DNA of 64,000 nucleotides from Nakamurella alba (GCF_009707545.1 NZ_WLYK01000001.1:1674001-1738000), one strand, 5' to 3'; numbered from the stretch's first letter, positions 28,368-37,175 are shown. Notes: generated by a model from the letters alone, not told the origin. Program-made: numbers and translations.

Positions 28368-29057
28368 TCAGTTGGCACTGGTCGCGACGGCCGCCGCGGT
28401 CGATGCTGCCACCGCCCCGAGGATCGCCGCCTGGGTGCCGCGGAGCGTCTCGCCGATGGTCTTCGAGATGACCTCACCCCGTTCCGCCATCCTGGTCAGT
28501 TCCGTTGCGGTCTTCCTGGCGTGCGACCGGTCCGCCTTGTCGACGAACGTCGCCGGCAGGTGCAGTCCCTCGAGCAGGGCGACCAACGCGACATCGGGAT
28601 CCGTCGGCTCGACCTGCTGCAGCAGGACCTGTTGCAGCCGGGCCCGCAGCTGTTGCTCGGGGGCCGGGTCCAGCTCCGGCCAGCGGGTGGTCGGGAACAG
28701 GCCGAGGAACTTCGCCCGCTGCTCGCCGAGGATCCCGCGCTCGACCAGCGACCGGCCGACCTTCTCCAGCAGCGGGTTCATCTTCGACGCCAGCTGGTAG
28801 AGCCACTGCCGGACGCTGCGCACCTTCTCCTCGGCCACGATCACGTCGATCGCCTCCTGCAGCAGCGGGTGATCCGGGACCGCGCCGGTGGTGGTGACGT
28901 CCTTCTTCTCGTCCACCGTGATCAGCTCACGGAGGGCCAGATCGAGCAGCAGCGCCCCGGACAGCACTCCCGGCATGCTCACCGCCGCCGACTGCTTGCC
29001 CGACTCCTCGTCGTGCGCGAGCAGGAACACCTCTTCGACCAGCAGCAGATCGCTCAT
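28368..29057 (-). CDS. GPP34 (GOLPH3-like) phosphoprotein
   Basis: Protein of 229 aa of the GOLPH3/VPS74 fold. It starts MSDLLLVEEVFLLAHDEESG, followed by LSGALLLDLALRELITVD, which are the family's N-terminal landmarks. Eukaryotic members bind phosphatidylinositol-4-phosphate. Actinobacterial members are common but their ligand is not established. It stands alone with its own 72-base upstream gap, on the same strand as its neighbours. Confidence 0.88.
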   Translation of the reverse strand: MSDLLLVEEVFLLAHDEESGKQSAAVSMPGVLSGALLLDLALRELITVDEKKDVTTTGAVPDHPLLQEAIDVIVAEEKVRSVRQWLYQLASKMNPLLEKVGRSLVERGILGEQRAKFLGLFPTTRWPELDPAPEQQLRARLQQVLLQQVEPTDPDVALVALLEGLHLPATFVDKADRSHARKTATELTRMAERGEVISKTIGETLRGTQAAILGAVAASTAAAVATSAN

Positions 29058-29123
29058 GCTCCATTACTACCCGGAGCCGATGGGCGTACGCGGCCGGGCA
29101 GCGCTCCCGCAGCAAGGCGGATC

Positions 29124-30539
29124 TCAGACCCCGGACTCCACCGGCAGCACGCCCCGGCGCACGGCGTCGACGAGGCGGGCGTGGTCGGCCTCGGTCTGGT
29201 CGGCGTAGGCCCGGCCGAACCGGATCATCGCCCGGTCGAGGCGGTCGGAGGAGCCGACGTAGCCGGAGATCATCGATGCCCCGCTGGTCCGGGCGTGACC
29301 CTTGGCGAGGAGGTGGCCGACGATCCCGGCGTAGTCGGTGAGCGCCGCCCCGTCGATGGAGTCGAGGGCGACGGTGCCTTTCATGTTCCGGAACTGCCGG
29401 ACGTAGAAGTCGAGGCCGTCCACGGTCGTCCAGCCCAGCAGCGGATCGCTGACGGTCTGCAGGGCCTGCTGGTACTCGGCCACCCGTTGCCCCTGGTGCC
29501 GGTGCCACGCGGAATCACCGTGCACGTACTTGGCCAGGACCGACCGCCGGGCCTGCTTGAGCTGCAGGAACACCACGTCGTCCGGGCTGCTGCCCTCGAG
29601 CAGCGCCACGTACGCCCGCAGGCCGACGGACCCGACCCCCACCACCTTGTGCGCGACGTCGACCAGCGTGTACCCGCCGAGGGCCCGTCGCCAGTGCGGT
29701 GCCAGGGTGGCCAGGTACTCGTCCAGCCCGACCGCGAGGGCCTCTGCCTCCCGGTCGCCGAGCCGGGTGATCAGCGGCGGCTCCTCGACGATCTTGCGGG
29801 AACCACCGAGCCGGGTGGTGAACCGGGGGAGCGCGCGGTCACTGGTCCGGGTGCGGGCGCGGGCCGCAGCCCGGTCGATCTCGGCGCGCAGCGAGTCCTC
29901 GCGCGCGCTCTCGTGCATCCGCGTCACGTCCAGGCGTTCGTAGGACCGGGCGAGCAGCGGCTGCTCCGCCAGGTGCCGGACCTCCGCACGGTAGGCCGAC
30001 ACGCACGACTGCACGGCCGCACCGCACTGTTCCTCGGTGAACCCGTTCTGCCGGCCCGCCACCCAGATGCTGGCCACCAGCCGGCGCAGATCCCACTCCC
30101 ACCCACCGGGGTGGGCCTCGTCGAAGTCGTTGAGGTCGATGACCAGGTCCCGCTCCGGCGAGGCGTAGAAGCCGAAGTTGCCCAGATGGCTGTCCCCGCA
30201 GATGACCGGGGTGATGCCGGTCCGCGGCAGGTGCGCGACGTCCTCGGCCATCACCACCGCGGTCCCGCGGAGGAACCCGTACGGGGAGGCGACCATCCGG
30301 CCGACCCGGATCGGCACCAGCCGGTCCACCCGACCTTCGTGCGATTCCTGGATCAGCGCCACCGGATCCGGCCGCCCGACCGGCGGCGTCCAGTCGCCCA
30401 GCTCGGAGCGCGACACCTTGTGCCGCAGTGCGCGTCCCATGCGGTACCGGTCGTCGCGAGAGGTCGGTCGCCGCCGGAGGGAGGCGAAGGATTCGCTGTC
30501 GGCCTCCGCGAGCACCACGTGCCCGCTCGCTCGCTCCAT
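29124..30539 (-). CDS. DUF2252 family protein (kinase-like fold)
   Basis: Protein of 471 aa of the DUF2252 family. VICGDSHLGNFGFYASP and DLNDFDEAHPGGWEWDLRRL resemble the catalytic and metal-binding motifs of aminoglycoside-phosphotransferase-like kinases, so a phosphotransfer role is a reasonable inference. The conserved SRNDRY-like element appears as TSRDDRYRMGRAL near the N-terminus. ATG 30539 is chosen; GTG 30548 is an alternative. It is divergent from the photolyase gene with a 58-base spacer. Confidence 0.88.
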   Translation of the reverse strand: MERASGHVVLAEADSESFASLRRRPTSRDDRYRMGRALRHKVSRSELGDWTPPVGRPDPVALIQESHEGRVDRLVPIRVGRMVASPYGFLRGTAVVMAEDVAHLPRTGITPVICGDSHLGNFGFYASPERDLVIDLNDFDEAHPGGWEWDLRRLVASIWVAGRQNGFTEEQCGAAVQSCVSAYRAEVRHLAEQPLLARSYERLDVTRMHESAREDSLRAEIDRAAARARTRTSDRALPRFTTRLGGSRKIVEEPPLITRLGDREAEALAVGLDEYLATLAPHWRRALGGYTLVDVAHKVVGVGSVGLRAYVALLEGSSPDDVVFLQLKQARRSVLAKYVHGDSAWHRHQGQRVAEYQQALQTVSDPLLGWTTVDGLDFYVRQFRNMKGTVALDSIDGAALTDYAGIVGHLLAKGHARTSGASMISGYVGSSDRLDRAMIRFGRAYADQTEADHARLVDAVRRGVLPVESGV

Positions 30540-30597
30540 GCCGTTCACCCTAGGACAGCAGGGTGTCGGGGGCGTGCGCAGCGGGCACACCCCGCGC

Positions 30598-32097
30598 ATG
30601 GCCGAGCACAGCAGCCCCACCCCCCGCTGGCTCTTCGGCGACCAGCTCGGACCGCACTTCGACACCCGGGGTCGGGACGTCCTGCTGGTGGAGAGTGTGC
30701 ACGCGCTGGGCCACAAGCCGTTCCACCGGCAGAAACTCCACCTGACCCTGTCCGCGATCCGGCACCGGGCCGCCGAACTCGGCGACCGGGCCACCCTGCT
30801 GCACGCCGCGAACTACCGGGAGGCGCTGCGCGAGTTCGGCCGGCCGGTCGACGTGCACGCCCCGACCTCCCGGCAGGCGGACCGTTTCGTCCGCACGCTG
30901 GCGGACGAGAGCCTGGTCGACCGCGTCGATCCGGCTGCCGGATTCAGCCTGTCCCGCAACGACTTCCGCGAGTGGGTCGGCGACCGGCGCACCGTCAGGA
31001 TGGAGGCCTTCTACCGGTTCCAGCGGGAACGGCTGGGCATCCTGATGGACGGGGACCGGCCGGTCGGTGGCCGTTGGAGCCTGGACGAGGAGAACCGGGA
31101 GCCGCCGCCGAAGGGCGCACCGACTCTGGACCTCCCGGCGCCCTACCGGCCGCGGGAGGACGACATCGACGAAGGGGTCCGGGAGGACCTGGACCGGTGG
31201 ACCCGGGACGGCATCATCGACCCGATCGGCAACGACGGACCACGGTGGTTCCCGGTGACCCGGCGGGAAGCCCTGGCCGCCCTGCACCGGTTCGTCGAGC
31301 ACCGGCTGCCGCACTTCGGACCGCACGAGGACGCCATGTTGGCCGGTGACCCGGTGATGGCGCACAGCCTGCTGTCGGTGCCGATGAACCTCGGTCTGCT
31401 CGACCCGCTGGAGGTGGTCGCCGCCGTCGAGGACGCCTACCGGGCCGGTCGGGTGGAGCTGGCCTCGGCCGAGGGGTTCGTCCGTCAGGTCATCGGCTGG
31501 CGGGAGTACGTCTGGCAGCTGTACTGGCACTTCGGGCCCGACTACCGGCACCGCAACGAACACGGCGCGACCGGGCCGCTGCCGCGGTGGTTCGCCCGGC
31601 TGGACGCCGACGCGGTGCAGGCGCGCTGCCTGTCCGACGTGCTGGCCGGCGTCCGCGACCACGGTTGGGTGCACCACATCCCACGGCTCATGGTGCTCGG
31701 GAACTGGGCGCTGCAGCGGGGTTTCCGCCCGTCGGCGCTGTCCGACTGGTTCCGCTGCGCGTTCGTCGACGGCTACGAGTGGGTGATGCCGGCGAACGTG
31801 GTCGGGATGAGCCAGCACGCGGACGGCGGAGCGATGGCGACCAAGCCGTACCTGTCCGGCGGTGCGTACATCCACCGGATGAGCGACTACTGCGGTGGCT
31901 GCGTGTACCGGCCGTCGGAACGATTGGGCGAGAAGGCCTGTCCGTTCACCGCCGGCTACTGGGCGGCCCTGGACCGGATGTCCGGCGACCTGGCCGGCAA
32001 TGCGCGGATGCGTCGGCCGTTGCAGAATCTACGCAGTCTCGCCGGGGTCGAGCAGGTGCTCGCCCAGGAACGGGACCGCGGCGCCGGACCGCCCTGA
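30598..32097 (+). CDS. iron-sulfur cryptochrome/photolyase family protein
   Basis: Protein of 499 aa of the FeS-BCP/prokaryotic (6-4) photolyase class. FAD and a [4Fe-4S] cluster are expected, with light-driven DNA repair or signalling as the role. The N-terminal Rossmann-like domain begins WLFGDQLGPHFD. The FAD-binding helical domain contains QVIGWREYVWQLYW, HHIPRLMVLGNWAL and EWVMPANVVGMSQHADGG. Four cluster cysteines are visible: one in DWFRCAF, two in YCGGCVY, and one in KACPFTAGYW. Length and motif order match the family. A deazaflavin-type gene follows after 40 bases. Confidence 0.92.
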   Translation: MAEHSSPTPRWLFGDQLGPHFDTRGRDVLLVESVHALGHKPFHRQKLHLTLSAIRHRAAELGDRATLLHAANYREALREFGRPVDVHAPTSRQADRFVRTLADESLVDRVDPAAGFSLSRNDFREWVGDRRTVRMEAFYRFQRERLGILMDGDRPVGGRWSLDEENREPPPKGAPTLDLPAPYRPREDDIDEGVREDLDRWTRDGIIDPIGNDGPRWFPVTRREALAALHRFVEHRLPHFGPHEDAMLAGDPVMAHSLLSVPMNLGLLDPLEVVAAVEDAYRAGRVELASAEGFVRQVIGWREYVWQLYWHFGPDYRHRNEHGATGPLPRWFARLDADAVQARCLSDVLAGVRDHGWVHHIPRLMVLGNWALQRGFRPSALSDWFRCAFVDGYEWVMPANVVGMSQHADGGAMATKPYLSGGAYIHRMSDYCGGCVYRPSERLGEKACPFTAGYWAALDRMSGDLAGNARMRRPLQNLRSLAGVEQVLAQERDRGAGPP

Positions 32098-32137
32098 TCC
32101 GGGGCGCCGGGATCCCGGCGAGGCCCGAGGAGGACGC

Positions 32138-32518
32138 ATGCCGCTGCCACGCTGGGTGGCCCGGGCGAACCGGGTCGGGTTGAACAAGGTGGTCCGCCGG
32201 ATCGCGCCCCGGGCACCGGGTTTCGGCCTGCTCGTGCACCGGGGCCGGAAGTCCGGGAAGGAGTTCCGCACCCCGGTCAACGTCTTCCGGACCGGCGACG
32301 GCGTGCGGATCGCCCTCACCTACGGCTCGCGCTCCGACTGGGTGCGGAACGTGCTGGCCGCCGGCGGCTGCTCGATCGTGATGCGCGGACGGACCGAGGA
32401 CTTCACCGAGCCGGTGCTGCGCACCGATCCGGCGCGAGGTGGCATGCCGCTGCCGGTGCGCACGATCCTGCGGCTCACCCGGGTCGACGAGTTCCTGGAT
32501 CTGCACCGGCCGGCCTGA
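32138..32518 (+). CDS. nitroreductase/deazaflavin-dependent oxidoreductase family protein
   Basis: Small split-beta-barrel protein of 126 aa of the DDN (F420-binding nitroreductase) family. GFGLLVHRGRKSGKEFRTPV and YGSRSDWVRNVLAAGGCSI are characteristic. Such proteins use the deazaflavin F420 to reduce substrates, often quinones. ATG 32138 has GAGGAGGA upstream. It is probably co-transcribed with the photolyase gene. It converges with the LigD-type gene. Confidence 0.85.
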   Translation: MPLPRWVARANRVGLNKVVRRIAPRAPGFGLLVHRGRKSGKEFRTPVNVFRTGDGVRIALTYGSRSDWVRNVLAAGGCSIVMRGRTEDFTEPVLRTDPARGGMPLPVRTILRLTRVDEFLDLHRPA

Positions 32519-32530
32519 GACCCACCCCGT

Positions 32531-33508
32531 TCATTTCTCGAGATCGTCGGCCTCGGGCGGCGTGTCGGCGCCGGACCTTTCGTCCCGCTCGGCCCACTCC
32601 AGCAGCGGGTCCAGTGGGAACGCGATGTCGTCGATGCCTGCGTGCAGATCACCCAGCTCCGCGAACCGGGCCGGCACGGTGGCGATGGTGAAGTCGCGCG
32701 GGTGCAGGTCGGCGATCTCGTGCCAGTGCACCGGGGTGGACACGGTGCCCTCCGGGTTGCCGCGGACCGAGTACGCCGAGGCGATGGTGTGATCGCGGGC
32801 GTTCTGGTTGTAGTCGACGAAGAGCTTCGCCGGATCCCGGTCCTTGCGCCACCAGGTCGTGGTGACGTCGTCGGGGGCCCGGCGCTCCACCTCGCGGGCG
32901 AAGGCGAGTGCAGCACGCCGGACGTCGGCGAACTCCCACTCCGGCCGGATCCGCACGTAGACGTGCAGGCCCTTCCCGCCCGACGTCTTCGGATAGCCGG
33001 TCATGCCCAGCTCGTCGAGCACCTCGTGCACCACACCGGCCACCCGTCGGACCCGGTCGAAGTCGCAGTCGGGCATCGGGTCCAGGTCGATGCGCCACTC
33101 GTCGGGCCGCTCGGTGTCCGCCCGGCGGGAGTTCCACGGGTGGAACTCGACCGTGGACATCTGCACGGCCCAGATCACCGCGGCCGGCTCGGTGACGCAC
33201 AGTTCGTCGGCATGCCGTCCCCACCGCGGAAAGTACAGCCGCACGGTCTCCACCCAGTCCGGCGCACCACGCGGCAGCCGCTTCTGGTGCACCTTCTCGC
33301 CGCTGATCCCGGTGGGGAAGCGGTGCAGCATGCACGGTCGTTCGCGCAGGGCGCGGACGATGCCGTCGGCAACGGACAGGTAGTAGTGCGCGAGGTCCAA
33401 CTTCGTCTCGCCCCGGGCCGGGAAGTAGACGCGATCGGGATTGGACAACCGGACCGTACGGTCACCCACAGTGAGCTCGGTGGAGGGTGAAGCGCTCTTC
33501 GCCGCCAT
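32531..33508 (-). CDS. stand-alone LigD polymerase (PolDom) protein
   Basis: Primase-polymerase-type protein of 325 aa matching the LigD polymerase domain that fills gaps during non-homologous end joining. The catalytic acidic pair lies in WRIDLDPMPD, the nucleotide-binding segment in TSGGKGLHVYVRI, and the third Asp in LFVDYNQNARDHTIASAY. No ligase or 3'-phosphoesterase domain is attached, and no ku gene is in the window. The start is ambiguous between 33508 and 33520, and neither has a clear ribosome site. It is divergent from the lectin gene. Confidence 0.88.
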   Translation of the reverse strand: MAAKSASPSTELTVGDRTVRLSNPDRVYFPARGETKLDLAHYYLSVADGIVRALRERPCMLHRFPTGISGEKVHQKRLPRGAPDWVETVRLYFPRWGRHADELCVTEPAAVIWAVQMSTVEFHPWNSRRADTERPDEWRIDLDPMPDCDFDRVRRVAGVVHEVLDELGMTGYPKTSGGKGLHVYVRIRPEWEFADVRRAALAFAREVERRAPDDVTTTWWRKDRDPAKLFVDYNQNARDHTIASAYSVRGNPEGTVSTPVHWHEIADLHPRDFTIATVPARFAELGDLHAGIDDIAFPLDPLLEWAERDERSGADTPPEADDLEK

Positions 33509-33642
33509 GGCGGCCAACATATCGGTGCCCGGCGACGGTCGCGGGTCGCCCTCCGGCTTCGGAGCGCGAAGTCGTCTCGGCTGCGTGTCAGACCACCGAT
33601 GGAAAACGTCTCGACGATCACTCCTGCGCTGGCTGATCACTG

Positions 33643-33661
33643 AAAGTCACCGTAAAGTCAC
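33643..33661 (+). promoter_or_regulatory. 11-bp-spaced direct repeat upstream of the lectin-transglycosylase gene
   Basis: AAAGTCAC occurs at 33643-33650 and again at 33654-33661, exactly 11 bases apart. This is the spacing of tandem half-sites bound by OmpR/PhoB-type regulators. It ends 26 bases before the start codon at 33688. GATCACT also repeats just upstream. Confidence 0.35.
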
Positions 33662-33687
33662 TCCTGGCGACCAACCGGGGAGATGAT

Positions 33688-34875
33688 ATGCCGCTGACTG
33701 TGCTGCGCAGGGTTCCGACACGCCTTGCACTGGTGGTGCTCCTGCTGTTCGGCACCACCGTCACGATGGCCGTCACCCCGGCGGCGACCGCCGATGCGAG
33801 CACCATCGCCAGCTTCCGCACCGTGATGACCGCGGGGCAGAAGCTCGCGTCCGGCCGCACCATCACCCTGGCCAGCGGCCAGGTCAGCATGGTCATGTCG
33901 ACCTCCGGCGAGCTGCGGATCTTCGCCCAGAAGACGCTCATCTGGCAGACGCCGACGGGCGGGAACGCCGGCGCCTACGCCACCATGCGGGCCGACGGGA
34001 GCTTCGCCGTCCTGGCTGCGGGTGGCACCACCCTGTGGTCCACGCCCACCGCCGGCCGTGCCGGCGCCTACCTGAGCCTCGGCCAGAACGCCGTGCTCGC
34101 CGTCCGTGCCGCCGGGTCCGGCTACGCGCTCTGGAACAGCGGCGCCACCAACTCGACACTGTTCCGTGGGACGATCCTGCAGCCCGGCTGGATGCTGTTC
34201 ACCAAGGACGGCCGGGTCCGGCTTCTGATGCAGAGCGACGGCAACCTGGTGATCCATCGCGACGGGACGCTCATCTGGAGCTCCGGCACCGGTGGCAACC
34301 CGGGCGCCCAGGCCGCGGTCCGGGTGGACGGCAACCTGGTCGTCGCCCGCGCCGGGAAGACCCTCTGGCAGTCGGCGACCAAGAACACCACCGCCCGGGC
34401 GACGTTGCAGCCCGACGGCTACTTCGTCGTCTACGACTCGCTGCAGACCCCGCTGTGGTGGAAGGACAAGGGCGTACACGCCCGCCTCTGCAACACCACC
34501 GCGGCCGATCCGGCCGGCACCACCCTCACCCGCTGGCGACCGGTCATCCGCTGCGTGCTCGCGGCCCAGGGTCGCACCTGGCTGGACAGCGTCACCGACG
34601 TCGAGACGATCATCCGGTACGAGTCCTCCGGCCGGCCGGACGCCATCAACCTCTGGGACTCCAACGCCCAGGCCGGCCACCCGTCGAAGGGCCTGATGCA
34701 GGTCATCCAGCCGACCTTCGACCGCTGGCGGTCGACCGCGCTGTCCACCGACCTGTTCAACCCGTCGGCCAACATCTTCGCCGGGGTCAACTACGCCGTG
34801 AATCGCTACGGCTCCGTGCACAACGTGCCCGGTCTGGTCTCGCTACGGGCAGGCGGCCCCTACAAGGGCTACTGA
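33688..34875 (+). CDS. secreted bulb-type lectin - lytic transglycosylase fusion
   Basis: Secreted protein of 395 aa with a signal peptide at about 1-37. Residues about 40-265 form two bulb-type mannose-lectin domains (repeats ending in TLIWQT, TTLWST, TLIWSS and TLWQSA). Only one full QxDxNxVxY-type sugar site remains (MQSDGNLVIHRDG), the others being degenerate. Residues about 300-395 are a transglycosylase-like domain: IIRYESSGRPDAIN carries the candidate catalytic Glu, and SKGLMQVIQPTFDRW is the typical GLMQ motif. It is likely a wall-binding muramidase acting outside the cell. It ends at a 17-bp tandem repeat. Confidence 0.85.
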   Translation: MPLTVLRRVPTRLALVVLLLFGTTVTMAVTPAATADASTIASFRTVMTAGQKLASGRTITLASGQVSMVMSTSGELRIFAQKTLIWQTPTGGNAGAYATMRADGSFAVLAAGGTTLWSTPTAGRAGAYLSLGQNAVLAVRAAGSGYALWNSGATNSTLFRGTILQPGWMLFTKDGRVRLLMQSDGNLVIHRDGTLIWSSGTGGNPGAQAAVRVDGNLVVARAGKTLWQSATKNTTARATLQPDGYFVVYDSLQTPLWWKDKGVHARLCNTTAADPAGTTLTRWRPVIRCVLAAQGRTWLDSVTDVETIIRYESSGRPDAINLWDSNAQAGHPSKGLMQVIQPTFDRWRSTALSTDLFNPSANIFAGVNYAVNRYGSVHNVPGLVSLRAGGPYKGY

Positions 34876-34941
34876 TCCTGCTGCACCCCGGATCCTGCTG
34901 CACCCCGGATCCTGCTGCACCCCGGATCCTGCTGATCCCCG
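34874..34941. repeat. four 17-bp tandem repeats
   Basis: GATCCTGCTGCACCCCG is repeated three times exactly (34874, 34891, 34908), and a fourth copy is altered in the middle (34925). The array starts within the stop codon of the lectin gene. Each unit junction contains GGATCC. Confidence 0.9.
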
Positions 34942-34963
34942 GACCGCCCGGCCGGGCGCGGTC

Positions 34964-35335
34964 TCAGCTCTCCTGGTCGTCCGGCGTCTCGGTCACGGTC
35001 CGGTCGACCTCCGGGATCGCGTCCTGGGCGGAGTGCCTGGCCTGCTCGATCGCGTCGTCCGCGGCCTGCAGGTCCGCGGGCAGCTGCTCCGTCGGCCGGA
35101 AGGTGCTGTCGGCGTTCTCCGCTGTGCCGGCCGGGTCTCCCGCGCCGGTCCCGGCATCGGCCGTCGCGGCCGCGTCGTCCTCTGCCCGGCCGGCGGCGCT
35201 CGTGGTGTCGGGCTGGTCCTGCGGAGCCTGCGGGGCCGCCGGGTCGGTCGTCGACGGCCCCTCCGATCCCGGCTCGGTCCCTGCCGTGTCGGTGGTATCG
35301 ATCTGTCCGGCCTGGTCGGGGTCGGAGGTGGTCAT
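34964..35335 (-). CDS. acidic disordered hypothetical protein
   Basis: Protein of 123 aa rich in Asp, Thr, Ala, Gly and Pro, with no membrane or signal segment and no family I recognise. The C-terminal third (LPADLQAADDAIEQARHSA) may form a helix. Codon use and the minus-strand order with the DUF3072 gene support a real gene. It may be a small stress-related protein, but nothing in the sequence proves this. Confidence 0.5.
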   Translation of the reverse strand: MTTSDPDQAGQIDTTDTAGTEPGSEGPSTTDPAAPQAPQDQPDTTSAAGRAEDDAAATADAGTGAGDPAGTAENADSTFRPTEQLPADLQAADDAIEQARHSAQDAIPEVDRTVTETPDDQES

Positions 35336-35417
35336 CGTCGGTCCTCTCGTCGCGCTTCGGTGTGGGACTGTCGTCGGGTCGGGCTGGATGCGGTCGGGCC
35401 GACCACGTGCGCCGACG

Positions 35418-35624
35418 TCAGCGACCGCGGCCGGTCTGCTCCTGCAGATCGTCGATCATCCGGCTGGCGTCCGCCTTGTTCAGGTCCTCCGGCACCTCGA
35501 CCTGCGCCTCCTGGGCCAGCGTGTGCAGGTAGGAGTCCTGGGCACCGGTCATCGGTTCGTCCCCGGTGACCCACTCCGACGGGTCCTTCTCGGGGTTGGT
35601 GTCGGGCGTCTGCTGGTCCGCCAT
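35418..35624 (-). CDS. DUF3072 domain protein
   Basis: Small protein of 68 aa that matches DUF3072 along its whole length: DPSEWVTGDEPMTGAQDSYL, then LAQEAQVEVPEDLNKADAS and MIDDLQEQTGR. The family is common in actinobacteria and its function is unknown. GGAGG precedes the ATG on the minus strand. It lies 82 bases upstream of the acidic hypothetical gene and is likely transcribed with it. Confidence 0.85.
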   Translation of the reverse strand: MADQQTPDTNPEKDPSEWVTGDEPMTGAQDSYLHTLAQEAQVEVPEDLNKADASRMIDDLQEQTGRGR

Positions 35625-35844
35625 CGGTCGGCCTCCCTGTGGCTGTGCGATGCCGGGCCTGCCCCGGCACCCCGGATTCGTACCCGTGTTCGACGTCGGT
35701 CAATCCCCGGCCCGTCGTGCCGGAGGACGCCGCACCGGACCGACGCACCGGAACGACGCACCGACCGAGCGCGGACCACCTCCGGAGCAACCTCTGCTCG
35801 TCGCCGACGGACCGACACCGAACCGGATGAATCGGTCCCCGCAC

Positions 35845-35862
35845 GCAGCGCTGTTGCAGCGT
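35845..35862. promoter_or_regulatory. candidate operator upstream of the GAF regulator gene
   Basis: GCAGCGCTGTTGCAGCGT contains the dyad CGCTG-TTG-CAGCG. It matches the site before the aldehyde dehydrogenase gene at 15 of 18 bases. It ends 23 bases before the GTG start of the regulator, a position suited to self-control. Confidence 0.6.
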
Positions 35863-35885
35863 TCCCGACCTACGATGACCGCACC

Positions 35886-37175
35886 GTGGTTGCGACGATG
35901 CCCAGCGGCGCGGACGAGGTCCGCGCTCTCCGTGACGCCCACGACCGGTTCCTCCAGTCGGGGTCGGTCGGGGGCCGCGTCCGCGACCTCGTCGCGGACT
36001 CGTGGCGGCGCAGCGCCCGGGCCGGGGTCGATGTGGAGTACGGCGACCTGCCGATCCTGGCCGGCGACGAGCTGCGGGACTACCGCGAGTCCCATGTGCT
36101 CTCCCACGTGTTCCCGCTCCTGCACGACGTGCTGGGCCGTGCCGCCATCGAGTGCGACAGCGTGCTCGCGGTCGGCGACGAGATGGGACGGCTGCTCTGG
36201 GTGAGCGGGACACCGACCCTGCTCGCCCGGGCGGAACGCGTCGCCTTCATGGAGGGCGCCGTGTGGAACGAGTCGGCGGCCGGCACCAACGCTCCTGGCA
36301 CCGCCCTGCTACTCGACGCCCCGGTGCAGATCACCTCCGCCGAGCACTTCCGCCGCCCTGTGCAGGCATGGAGCTGCGCCGCCGCGCCGATCCACGACCC
36401 GGTGACCCAGCGCATCCTCGGCATCGTCGACGTCACCGGCGGGGAGGCGATCGGCACCCCGCAGACCCTGGCGATGGTGCGGGCCGCCGCCCGGATGGCC
36501 GAGGCAGAGTTGGGCCGACTCGGCCTGGCGGCCGGATCCGGGCTGTGGCGGCCCGCGCCGATGACGGTGCACGCGCTCGGCCTGCCCGAGTGCCAGGTCA
36601 CCATCGACGGCCGCCGGGTGCGACTGAGCCCGCGGCACAGCGAGATCCTGGTCATCCTCGCCGACCACCCGGACGGGCTGTCCGGCGACCAGCTCGGGAT
36701 CGCGCTGTACGAAGAGGATGTCGCCGCATCGACCATGCGGGCCGAGCTCACCCGGCTGCGTGCGGTGCTGGGCGAGGACGTCATGCAGTCGCGGCCGTAC
36801 CGACTGAGCCGCGACGTGAGTTTCGACTGGCGGACGGTGAGCGCCGACCTGGACGCCGGGCGGGTGCGGGAGGCGCTGCGGGACTACCGCGGGCCGCTGC
36901 TCCCGCAGTCCGACGCGCCGGGGGTGGTGGAGCGGCGGGACCGGTTGGCCGGTCGGCTGCGGGCCGCCCTGCTCGCCTCCCGCGATGCCGACCTGATGGC
37001 AGCCTGGACCCGGTCCCGTTGGGGTGCCGACGATCTCGACATGTGGCAGGCGCAACTGCGGGCGCTGCCGGTGGGCAGCCCGTTGCACGCGGTCGCCGCC
37101 CACGAGGTCAGCCGGCTCGACTCCCTCTACGGCGCACCGGATCTGCGGGTGGCCCCGCGCCGCCCGACGCGCTGA
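35886..37175 (+). CDS. GAF domain transcriptional regulator (AcoR-like without sigma-54 domain)
   Basis: Regulator of 429 aa. The N-terminus (FLQSGSVGGRVRDLVADSWRRSARAGVD) is the region found in AcoR-type activators. A GAF sensor domain follows (about 85-195; WNESAAGTNAPGTAL and SCAAAPIHDPVTQRILGIVD). Instead of an AAA+ sigma-54 module it has a winged-helix-like segment (about 235-300; RHSEILVILADHPDGLSGDQ, then TMRAELTRLRAVLG). It is co-directional with aldehyde dehydrogenase and DUF779 genes, the classic context, and should respond to an aldehyde or alcohol. GTG 35886 or ATG 35898 may be the start. Confidence 0.85.
   Translation: MVATMPSGADEVRALRDAHDRFLQSGSVGGRVRDLVADSWRRSARAGVDVEYGDLPILAGDELRDYRESHVLSHVFPLLHDVLGRAAIECDSVLAVGDEMGRLLWVSGTPTLLARAERVAFMEGAVWNESAAGTNAPGTALLLDAPVQITSAEHFRRPVQAWSCAAAPIHDPVTQRILGIVDVTGGEAIGTPQTLAMVRAAARMAEAELGRLGLAAGSGLWRPAPMTVHALGLPECQVTIDGRRVRLSPRHSEILVILADHPDGLSGDQLGIALYEEDVAASTMRAELTRLRAVLGEDVMQSRPYRLSRDVSFDWRTVSADLDAGRVREALRDYRGPLLPQSDAPGVVERRDRLAGRLRAALLASRDADLMAAWTRSRWGADDLDMWQAQLRALPVGSPLHAVAAHEVSRLDSLYGAPDLRVAPRRPTR

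Noticed and set aside
30178..30597. Longer photolyase start inside the DUF2252 gene
   Set aside because: The added residues are antisense to DUF2252 motifs; the family begins at the WLFGDQLG region directly after ATG 30598.
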